A stretch of 9,070 nucleotides of DNA from contig DATLFI010000129.1 of the NCBI GenBank assembly GCA_035524895.1, forward strand, positions 1-9,070. The letters run 5' to 3'. Shown one piece after another: positions 1 to 6,164 of this stretch. This DNA is from DATLFI01 sp035524895 (GTDB taxonomy: Bacteria; Acidobacteriota; Thermoanaerobaculia; Multivoradales; Multivoraceae). Position 1 is the first letter of the stretch. Each line of letters starts with the position of its first letter. Position numbers and translations under genes: made by a program. The notes beneath the pieces are model-generated. The model made no database searches. It saw only the letters and a program-made list of their open reading frames with translations, and was not told the origin of the DNA.

Positions 1-2687
1 TTCCCTGTCAGTCCAGCGGCACCTGCGCGGCGCGCCTGGTCGACGACCACCCGGTTCCCGGCGCCATCGTCACCGGCGGCGGCTCGGTGGAGGTCAGCGT
101 GGATGCGAGCCGCGTCTACATCTTCGCCGGTCGTGCCAACAACACCGGCTCGGGTCCCCAGAACGAGTACATCTTCGACGCCACCGACCCGACCAACGCG
201 CAGGAGCTCACACCCCAGCACCACTCGGCAGGCTACTGGGGCTGGTACTACTACAACAACCCCACCGGCTTCCGTGGCGTCGAGCCCACCGACGGCGTTG
301 TCACTGGGGGTCACCTGGTGCGAGCGGCGGTCTCGATCCTGGACGTCCACCAGATCGTGCAGAACGTCCCGCCCGTCAGCAACTTCGATCTGCCAACCGG
401 CGACGTTTACGCGGGGCAGAACGTCACGTTCACGGATCGCTCCTCCAGCCAGCCGAACCTGTGGTGCTGGGGCTGGGACTTCAACGGCGACGGGGTTTTC
501 AACGGCACCATCAACCCGCCGATCGAATGCTCGGGCGAGACCTCGACCCAGCAGCACCCGAGCTGGATCGTGCCGCTCGCCGACCCCGATCCCCTCGCCG
601 ACCCCTATCCCCACACCTACCCGATCACCCTGCAGGCCTGCAACGACACCGGCTGCGGCACGCAGACCACCAAGAACCTGACGGTCCGCGACCCCGACCC
701 CACGGTCGCGAGCGTCACGGTCGACGGCGGTAGCGCGCCGATCAACGCGGTGCCGTGCCAGACGGTCCAGTTCGCGGGTCAAGGGATCGACGGACGACCG
801 ACGCTCTCCTACAGCTGGGAGATCTTGACGGACGGCAGCGCGGGCTCCCCCGCGTCCGGTGCCGCCACTCACGCTTTCGCCATCCCGGAAGACGGCGCGG
901 GGAAGAACTTCGCAGGACGTCTCACGGTGACCAACTCGGCTCCCGGCAGCCCCTCCCAACCCGCCACCAGTCCTCTGGTCAGCGTCAGCACGCCGCCCGG
1001 TCTCGCGATCCAGAGCCTGGACTACGCCACGCCCGTTCAGAACGGACGCGTGACGTTCGAGCTCGAGAGCACCGGCGCCACGAGCTGGAAGTGGACGTTC
1101 GGCGTGCCGCATGACCTGGCGACCAACACGGATCCCACGACCGCGACTTTCACCTCGAAGACGCTCGGTGAGGGCCCGATCCACCAGTACCCGCCGTCGG
1201 CCGACGCCGAGGTCTACTACGCGCGCGTGACGATCCGCTATCAGTGCGGCACGACCGACGACACCGTCACCCAGGAGATCCCGGTGGAGGTTCCCGCCTT
1301 CCTCGAGCTCGAGATCGAGAACTTCCAGGCTGCGCTCCCCTGCACCTTCGGCCTGTGCCAGGCGGTTCCCAACGTTCAAATCACCTTCGGCTACGCGGTC
1401 GATGGTGGCCCGACCGAGCTCAAGTTCGACTGGGACGGCAACGACGACACCTACGACACGACGCTGTCCCAGGCCGAGATCTGCGTGCCGCCGAGCGGCT
1501 CGACCTCTTGCAGCGGAACGGTCAACCACACCTACCCATCGAACCAGACCACCTCCGTGACACCCAAGATGCAGGCCGTACGCGGTACCGAGGTGAAGAC
1601 CTTCGTCCACGCGAGCCAGCTGGTATTTGGTTCCGGCGGCACGGGAGGCGGTGGCGACGGTGGCGGTGGCGACGGTGGTGGTGGCGACACGGGTGGTGGC
1701 GACACGGGTGGCGGCGGCACGGGAGGCGGCTCCTCGAGCGGTAGCCTCGTCGCGCGTTTCACCTACTCGCCGACGCCACCGAAGGCGACCCAGGCGATCA
1801 CCTTCAACGCCTCGACCTCCTCGGGCTCGCCGACGGTCTACCTCTGGGAGTTCGGCGACGGCAGCACGACTACGACCTCCAACACGAGCGTCAACAAGAC
1901 CTATGCGCAGGCCGGCACCTACCAGGTGAAGCTCGAGATCGGCAAGGTGGGAACCTGCCCCCTGAACCTGTGCACGGCGACCACGACGCAGACCATCACG
2001 GTCCAGGCCAACGCGCCGCAGCTCTCGGCGTCGGGTGACCTCGAGGCCGACTTCACCGTGGCGCCGGAGGCGCCGAAGGCCGAGGCCGCCGTGACCTTCA
2101 GCGCTACCGCCCTCGGATCGCCCACGAGCTACATCTGGAGCTTCGGCGACGGCAAGTCTGGTGGACCCAGCAGCAATGCCGCCGCGAGCCACACCTACTC
2201 CGCTCCTGGCGTCTACAACGTCCAGCTCGAGATCCGCAAGAACGACGCCGGATGCGTGGGCGGCGTCTGCAAGGCGACGAAGAGCAAGCTGGTCACCGTG
2301 GCACCGAAGCCGCGCGATGGCACCTGCGTCGACTCGCCCACCACGCTGTGTCTGGGCAACGGCCGGTTCGATGTCTCGATCCTCTGGCAGGCCGACGACG
2401 GCGAGGATGCGCAGACCGGCCGCGGCCAAGTGGTCGAAGGTCAGACCGAGGAGACCGGCCTCTTCTGGTTCTTCGACCCGAGCAACTGGGAGGTCATGGT
2501 GAAGATCCTCGACGGCTGCGCCGTCAACGGCTACTACTGGGTGTTCGGCGCCTCCACCACCGACGTGGGCTTCACGCTCATCGTCACCGACACCCAGACC
2601 GGTCTGGTCAGGAGCTACCACAACCAGACTGGCGTAGCGGCCGACGCCATCACCGACACCGAGGCGCTAGAGGCCTGCACCCCCTGA
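1..2687 (+). CDS. Secreted multidomain PKD/Ig-like protein, 5'-truncated
   Basis: The reading frame is open from position 3 to a TGA at 2685-2687, so the start lies outside the window; GTG 87 is internal, since coding-like sequence (PCQSSGTCAARLVDDHPVPG) precedes it. Counting from 87, residues 1-92 resemble the end of a beta-propeller or LVIVD-type region ('IFDATDPTNAQELTPQHH', 'VRAAVSILDVHQIV'). Then come a PKD-like domain (about 94-200, 'WGWDFNGDG'), three beta-rich Ig/PKD-like domains (about 206-300, 306-403, 405-514), a Gly/Asp/Thr linker (515-553), two clear PKD domains (about 555-640 'YLWEFGDG', 653-738 'YIWSFGDG'), and a C-terminal domain (about 747-866). Paired cysteines recur in most domains, which suits disulfides outside the cytoplasm. 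PKD domains usually mediate protein or carbohydrate contacts on secreted proteins. No catalytic motif is visible, so the function is unknown. It may be unrelated to the glycan genes downstream: an 82-bp gap with a hairpin separates them. Confidence 0.88.
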   Translation, partial: PCQSSGTCAARLVDDHPVPGAIVTGGGSVEVSVDASRVYIFAGRANNTGSGPQNEYIFDATDPTNAQELTPQHHSAGYWGWYYYNNPTGFRGVEPTDGVVTGGHLVRAAVSILDVHQIVQNVPPVSNFDLPTGDVYAGQNVTFTDRSSSQPNLWCWGWDFNGDGVFNGTINPPIECSGETSTQQHPSWIVPLADPDPLADPYPHTYPITLQACNDTGCGTQTTKNLTVRDPDPTVASVTVDGGSAPINAVPCQTVQFAGQGIDGRPTLSYSWEILTDGSAGSPASGAATHAFAIPEDGAGKNFAGRLTVTNSAPGSPSQPATSPLVSVSTPPGLAIQSLDYATPVQNGRVTFELESTGATSWKWTFGVPHDLATNTDPTTATFTSKTLGEGPIHQYPPSADAEVYYARVTIRYQCGTTDDTVTQEIPVEVPAFLELEIENFQAALPCTFGLCQAVPNVQITFGYAVDGGPTELKFDWDGNDDTYDTTLSQAEICVPPSGSTSCSGTVNHTYPSNQTTSVTPKMQAVRGTEVKTFVHASQLVFGSGGTGGGGDGGGGDGGGGDTGGGDTGGGGTGGGSSSGSLVARFTYSPTPPKATQAITFNASTSSGSPTVYLWEFGDGSTTTTSNTSVNKTYAQAGTYQVKLEIGKVGTCPLNLCTATTTQTITVQANAPQLSASGDLEADFTVAPEAPKAEAAVTFSATALGSPTSYIWSFGDGKSGGPSSNAAASHTYSAPGVYNVQLEIRKNDAGCVGGVCKATKSKLVTVAPKPRDGTCVDSPTTLCLGNGRFDVSILWQADDGEDAQTGRGQVVEGQTEETGLFWFFDPSNWEVMVKILDGCAVNGYYWVFGASTTDVGFTLIVTDTQTGLVRSYHNQTGVAADAITDTEALEACTP
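1629..1745 (+). repeat. Gly/Asp/Thr-rich short tandem repeats (interdomain linker)
   Basis: Imperfect repeats built from GGTGGCGGTGGCGAC and ACGGGTGGTGGCGAC units encode GGGGD, GGGDT and GGGGT blocks, about 39 residues with no hydrophobic side chain except at the edges. All units are multiples of 3 bp, so changes in copy number would keep the frame. In the protein this is a flexible, slightly acidic linker between the N-terminal domain block and the two C-terminal PKD domains. Confidence 0.9.
1749..2300 (+). repeat. Duplicated PKD domain pair within the secreted protein
   Basis: Two adjacent domains of about 86 residues (nt 1749-2006 and 2043-2300) share the same skeleton: '(R/D)FT..P..PKA..A.TF.A...GSPT.Y.W.FGDG', then an 'HTY/KTY...G.Y.V.LEI.K' block, a C-x-x-x-x-C pair and a 'TVT/TITV' ending. 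The WxFGDG core is the PKD signature. The pair looks like an internal duplication that has since diverged. Confidence 0.85.
2325..2684 (+). other. C-terminal domain of the secreted protein ('FFDPSNWE' type)
   Basis: This segment (residues 747-866 counted from nt 87) begins with 'CVDSPTTLCLGNGRF', continues through 'GLFWFFDPSNWEVMVKILDGC' and ends with 'ITDTEALEACTP'. It is rich in aromatic residues, has four cysteines and is predicted all-beta. I recall the same arrangement at the C-termini of many large secreted proteins of Acidobacteriota-like genomes, but I know of no assigned function. A role in surface display or adhesion is only a guess. Confidence 0.6.
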
Positions 2688-2709
2688 CCCTCGGCCCCCC
2701 CCGCACCAT

Positions 2710-2738
2710 CCCGCGGCGCTGCTCGGCTCCGCCGCGGG
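2710..2738. terminator. GC hairpin 3' of the PKD gene; possible terminator without U-tract
   Basis: CCCGCGGCG (2710-2718) and CGCCGCGGG (2730-2738) form a perfect 9-bp stem around an 11-nt loop, extendable by one G-U pair. It lies 23 bp after the stop of the secreted-protein gene and 32 bp before the permease start. No T-run follows, so it is not a canonical intrinsic terminator. It could still cause pausing or protect the mRNA 3' end. High local GC makes chance palindromes likely. Confidence 0.4.
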
Positions 2739-2769
2739 GCGGCAGCGCGCGCGAACCGGCGGGTCGTCC

Positions 2770-3639
2770 GTGACCTCGACGGCCTCGACGGCCCCGACGG
2801 CCTCGACGGACCCGTCCAATGCGCCGCCTGGCCGCGCGGAGCCTCCCGCGGCCGGGTGGCGTGTCGACCCCCTCTTCCTGCTCCGGGAGCTGGTCAAGCG
2901 GGACATACAGACCCGCTACGCCGGCTCGTATCTCGGGCTGGTGTGGACGGTGCTGCAGCCGCTCTGGCAGCTCCTGCTGTTCACCTTCGTGTTTGCGGTG
3001 GTGCTGCGCATCGCGCTGCCGCCCGAGGCTCGCACGAGCTCGTTCGCGCTCTATCTGTTCGCCGCCTTCGTGCCGTGGATCGCGGTGCAGGAGGGAATCC
3101 TGCGCGGCACCAGCGCGATCACCGACGGCGCCGAGCTGGTCAAGAAGATGCGGCTACCGCCGCACCTGCTGGTCGTGACTCCGGTGCTGGGCGGACTGCT
3201 GCAATCGGTGATCGCGATGGGAATCCTCGCGCTGGTCGCAGCGAGTGCGGGTGAGGCCGACCTGCGAAGGGCGTGGCTGGTGCTCCTGGTGCTGCCGTTC
3301 CAGCTGGCGCTCACGCTCGGCGCCGCGTTGACGCTGGCTGCGGTGCACGTGTTCCTGCGCGACACCTTGCAGCTCGTCCACGTCGCGTTGATGACCTGGT
3401 TCTATCTGACGCCGGTGGTCTATCCGTTCTCGCTGGTGCCGGCAGACCGCGGCGGGCTGCGCGCGCTGGTGGGAGCAAACCCGCTCACGGCGGTGGTCGA
3501 GACCTACCGCGCGGCCTTTCTCGGCGAGGCGCTGGCCTGGACCACGCTCGTGCCGCTCTTCGTCGCGGCGCCCTGCCTCCTGCTCGTCGGCTCGTGGATC
3601 TTCCGCACGCTGCGTCCGGCGTTCGCCGACGAGATCTGA
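2770..3639 (+). CDS. wzm: ABC-2 type polysaccharide export permease (Wzm-like)
   Basis: This is a 289-residue inner-membrane permease of the ABC2_membrane family, the usual length for Wzm/TagG/KpsM proteins, which form the channel for lipid-linked polysaccharide export. After a Ser/Thr/Ala/Pro-rich tail, the conserved entry 'VKRDIQTRYAGSYLGLVW' (about 42-59) leads into roughly six hydrophobic segments (about 54-80, 92-112, 135-158, 168-193, 202-222, 260-279). Family marks include 'FLRD' (195-198), 'YLTPVVYP' (212-219), 'NPL' (237-239) and the C-terminal 'RPAFADEI'. GTG 2770 is chosen because the conserved region starts near residue 30, no later good start precedes it, and a weak purine-rich GGCGGG lies upstream. 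The ATPase partner follows after 72 bp. The cargo is inferred from the Wzt C-terminal domain and the neighbouring glycosyltransferases; teichoic-acid-type or other glycan export would look similar. Confidence 0.92.
   Translation: MTSTASTAPTASTDPSNAPPGRAEPPAAGWRVDPLFLLRELVKRDIQTRYAGSYLGLVWTVLQPLWQLLLFTFVFAVVLRIALPPEARTSSFALYLFAAFVPWIAVQEGILRGTSAITDGAELVKKMRLPPHLLVVTPVLGGLLQSVIAMGILALVAASAGEADLRRAWLVLLVLPFQLALTLGAALTLAAVHVFLRDTLQLVHVALMTWFYLTPVVYPFSLVPADRGGLRALVGANPLTAVVETYRAAFLGEALAWTTLVPLFVAAPCLLLVGSWIFRTLRPAFADEI
2774..2809 (+). repeat. Four tandem 9-bp units at the start of the permease gene
   Basis: CCTCGACGG occurs at 2774, 2783 and 2801, with one variant CCCCGACGG at 2792. The units are contiguous and in frame, beginning just after the GTG codon, and encode the low-complexity tail TSTASTAPTAST. 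They precede the conserved part of the protein and are probably unstructured. Copy change would alter tail length but not the frame. Confidence 0.85.
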
Positions 3640-3645
3640 TCCCCG

Positions 3646-3683
3646 CCGCGGCCGTATGCCGCGCGCTCCTGCGACGGCCGCGG
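3646..3683. other. 10-bp inverted repeat between permease and ATPase genes
   Basis: CCGCGGCCGT (3646-3655) pairs perfectly with ACGGCCGCGG (3674-3683) around an 18-nt loop, with one further possible G-U pair outside. It starts 7 bp after the permease stop and ends 28 bp before the ATPase start. No T-run follows on either strand. In an mRNA spanning both genes it would be a stable intercistronic hairpin, perhaps adjusting the ratio of the two subunits or protecting processed ends. It could also be an operator palindrome or a chance GC structure. Confidence 0.5.
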
Positions 3684-3711
3684 TGTCCGTTACGTCTGAC
3701 AAGATCGTGCC

Positions 3712-5010
3712 GTGATCGAACCGAGCCCGTCGACGGGGATTCCCGAGCCGCCGTTCGACGCCGTGGTCGAAGCACACGGCCTGACCAAGATCTACCGGCT
3801 CTATCGGTCACCCTGGGATCGCCTCTTCGAGCGCCTGCTGCGCTCGCCGCGGCACCGGGAGCAGGTGGCGGTGCGCGACGTCTCGTTCCAGGTCGCGCGC
3901 GGAGAAGGCCTTGGCCTGGTCGGGCAAAACGGGGCCGGCAAGAGCACGCTCCTGAAGATGCTGGCCGGGGTGCTCGAGCCGACCTCCGGGAGCCTGCGCG
4001 TGGCGGGCACGGTGTCGTCGATCCTCGAGCTGGGGGCCGGCTTCCATCCCGAGTTCACAGGACGCCAGAACATCCGCATCAATGCAGCGTTGCTCGGGCT
4101 CGATGCGGAGACCGTCGTGCAGCGGACTCCCGCCATCGAGAGCTTCTGCGAGCTGGACCACTACCTAGACCAGCCGGTCAAGCACTACTCGACCGGGATG
4201 GTGATGCGCCTGGCCTTCTCGATCGCGACGCAGGTCGATCCCGAGGTGCTGATCGTGGACGAGGCCCTGTCCGTGGGCGATGGCTACTTCCAGAAGAAGT
4301 GCGCCGACCGCATCTACGAGCTGCTGGGGCAGGGCACGACACTGCTCTTCTGCTCGCACGCGATGTACTACGTCGACGCCTTCTGCCGGCAGGCGATCTG
4401 GCTGCGCGAGGGCATGGTGGCGGCGCAGGGGTCGGCGCCGCAGGTGATCGCCGAGTACGAGCGCTATCTGGAGCACAAGGGAGCGCTCACCCAAGCGGCG
4501 CCGGCAAAGGAGGGCGGTGCGCGTAGCGGACCGGCGCGCCTGGTCGAGCTGCGCGTCGGCGAGGGCGGTGCCCGACCGTTGCTGCGTCACGGCCAGCCGC
4601 TGCGCATCGAGGTCGCGTGGGAGTGCGAGGACGAGAGCCTGGCCTTCCACGTCGGAGTGGGCGTCAACCGCATGGACGAGGTCGAGGTGCTCACTCTTTC
4701 CACCCGCGATCTCGGCCTGCCGGCGCTCACGGGCGCGCGGCGCCATCAGGGTGTGTTCGAGATCCCAGACCTGCCGCTGCAGAAGGGCGAGTTCGTGCTC
4801 TACGCGTTCCTGCTCGACGAGCGCCAGCTCCACGTCTACGACCGCCGCCTGCTTCGCCCCGCCTTCGGCATCGAGACGGGTCCCTACGAGTTCGCGCTGT
4901 TGCGGGTGCCCTACCGTTGGGTTCCCTCGGTGCCGGAGCCCTCCGAGCACTCCGGGGAGCGCCAGGGAAGCGCGTCGCCCGAGACAGCGCGGGCGTCGCT
5001 CCCGGAATGA
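3712..5010 (+). CDS. wzt: ABC transporter ATPase for polysaccharide export with C-terminal glycan-binding-like domain (Wzt-like)
   Basis: This 432-residue protein is the cytoplasmic ATP-hydrolysing partner of the permease just upstream. The nucleotide-binding domain (about 15-253) has Walker A GQNGAGKST (71-79), the Wzt/TagH-type 'ELGAGFHPEFTGRQN' (106-120), the variant signature 'YSTGM' (159-163) in place of LSGGQ, Walker B 'VLIVDEA' (179-185, catalytic E184) and switch His216. Residues about 275-400 form a beta-rich domain with 'GQPLRIEVAWECED' and a 'GVFEIPDLPLQKGEFVLYAFLLD' segment, matching the Wzt C-terminal domain. In O9a-type systems that domain binds the non-reducing end of the finished chain and so sets cargo specificity. 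The last 30 residues are polar and probably disordered. GTG 3712 gives a plausible N-terminus, though no strong Shine-Dalgarno is seen and GTG 3763 is an alternative. Its stop overlaps the next start (ATGA), implying translational coupling. Confidence 0.93.
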   Translation: MIEPSPSTGIPEPPFDAVVEAHGLTKIYRLYRSPWDRLFERLLRSPRHREQVAVRDVSFQVARGEGLGLVGQNGAGKSTLLKMLAGVLEPTSGSLRVAGTVSSILELGAGFHPEFTGRQNIRINAALLGLDAETVVQRTPAIESFCELDHYLDQPVKHYSTGMVMRLAFSIATQVDPEVLIVDEALSVGDGYFQKKCADRIYELLGQGTTLLFCSHAMYYVDAFCRQAIWLREGMVAAQGSAPQVIAEYERYLEHKGALTQAAPAKEGGARSGPARLVELRVGEGGARPLLRHGQPLRIEVAWECEDESLAFHVGVGVNRMDEVEVLTLSTRDLGLPALTGARRHQGVFEIPDLPLQKGEFVLYAFLLDERQLHVYDRRLLRPAFGIETGPYEFALLRVPYRWVPSVPEPSEHSGERQGSASPETARASLPE

Positions 5011-6158
5011 CCGATCTCGGGCTGGTCCTGGTGCACTACCACACGCCGCACCTCGCGGCGGCCGCCGTGGACCGCCTGCGCTCGGTGGCGCGGGCGGACG
5101 GTGTGGCGCTGACGATCGCGCTGGTCGACAACGGCTCGGACCAGGATGGAACAGCGATGCTGCGCTCGCTCGCCACGAGTGCCGACCTGCAATTGGTCGA
5201 ACCGGGTCGCAACCTCGGCTATGCGGGCGCCGCCAACCTGGCGGTGGCTATGCTCGGGGCGCCGCGGCTGGGGCTCATGAACTCCGACGTCCTCGTCCTG
5301 CCCGGGTGCCTGCGCGCACTGGTGGAGGCGCTCGACGCCGGCGCGGGTGTCGCGGGGCCGCGTCACTACTGGGACGATGGGCTCCGACTGATGCTGCCGC
5401 CCGGGGAACGACGCGGGCTGTTCTCGGAGCTGGTCGCGACCTTGGGCCGGCACAGCTCGAGTTGGACTGGAGTCGCGCGTGCGCGCTGGCGCTCGCATGC
5501 GCGAAGGCACTGGCTCGCCAGCGGCCCGGTCGAAGGCGAGCTCAGCGGGGCGATGCTCGTGTTCACCGCGAGCACGTGGCTGGCGGCAGGTCCCCTCGAC
5601 GAGGGGTATCGGCTCTACTTCGAGGAGACCGACTGGCTCGCGCGGGCCCGTCGCGCCGGCGCCGGCGTGCGGTACGTGCCGGCGGCGACCGCGGTGCACC
5701 TGTACGCGCAGAGCACCGCGCTCGAGCCCGCCGCCGCGTCCTGGTTCGCGGCCTCGGCGGAGCGCTTCCGGCGCGAACACTACGGAGTGCTCGCCAACGC
5801 TGTGCTCCGGCGCATCGAGCGCCGGGCCGTCCCGGGATGCTCGTTTCCTCCCGGGCCATCGGCCGGCCCAGCTGTGCCCCCCGGCGAGCACTGGTACGAG
5901 GTGTCTACGGAGCCGGCGGGCTATCCGGCCGCGGGCGAGCGGTGGACCGGCCGCCCTCGAGACTGGCGCCTTCCGGTGGAGATCGAGCGGCGCCATCCCG
6001 GTGTCGGCCTCTTCGTGCGCGTCGTCGACCCATCCGGCAGGGAGCTCGCACGCCACCGCTTCACCCCGCACGAGAGCGGAGGCGAGCCGCGGCCTCTTCT
6101 CGGCGGTACGGCAGCGATCGTCGACCGGGATGGCCGAGCGGGTCGAGACGTAGAATAG
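5007..6158 (+). CDS. Family 2 (GT-A) glycosyltransferase with unknown C-terminal extension
   Basis: This 383-residue protein resembles the rhamnosyltransferase-like branch of GT2 enzymes, which move a sugar from a nucleotide donor to a lipid-linked glycan at the cytoplasmic membrane face. Visible marks are the N-terminal strand 'LGLVLVHYHTP' (4-14), the donor-site 'VDNGSDQDG' (40-48), 'NLGYAGAANLAV' (69-80), the metal-binding 'MNSDVLVLPG' (91-100, in the DXD position), 'GEL-SGAML' (177-184) and the catalytic-region 'EETDWLARARRAG' (206-218) followed by H231. The core ends near residue 275. Residues about 293-383 ('EHWYEVSTEPAGYPAAGERW', then 'GVGLFVRVVDPSGRELARH') look like a separate small beta-rich module that I do not recognise. 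ATG 5007 is chosen because the conserved first strand begins at residue 4 and it overlaps the Wzt stop by 4 bp. The sugar donor cannot be read from the sequence. The next gene starts 6 bp downstream. Confidence 0.88.
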   Translation: MTDLGLVLVHYHTPHLAAAAVDRLRSVARADGVALTIALVDNGSDQDGTAMLRSLATSADLQLVEPGRNLGYAGAANLAVAMLGAPRLGLMNSDVLVLPGCLRALVEALDAGAGVAGPRHYWDDGLRLMLPPGERRGLFSELVATLGRHSSSWTGVARARWRSHARRHWLASGPVEGELSGAMLVFTASTWLAAGPLDEGYRLYFEETDWLARARRAGAGVRYVPAATAVHLYAQSTALEPAAASWFAASAERFRREHYGVLANAVLRRIERRAVPGCSFPPGPSAGPAVPPGEHWYEVSTEPAGYPAAGERWTGRPRDWRLPVEIERRHPGVGLFVRVVDPSGRELARHRFTPHESGGEPRPLLGGTAAIVDRDGRAGRDVE

Positions 6159-6164
6159 GCAGCC

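Noticed and set aside
1532..1762. Proline-rich minus-strand ORF (PPPPVSPPP type)
   Set aside because: It is simply the antisense reading of the Gly-rich linker repeat.
2688..2769. Possible small gene or RNA in the gap after the PKD gene
   Set aside because: Only 82 bp with no credible start, ribosome site or conserved structure apart from the listed hairpin.
3684..3711. Possible promoter before the Wzt gene (TTACGT / CTGACA-like hexamers)
   Set aside because: No -35/-10 pair with proper spacing; the next hexamer would lie inside the gene.
4165..4950. Minus-strand ORF (261 codons) opposite the Wzt gene
   Set aside because: It has no recognisable motif and a composition typical of antisense frames; the sense strand has every ABC ATPase motif.
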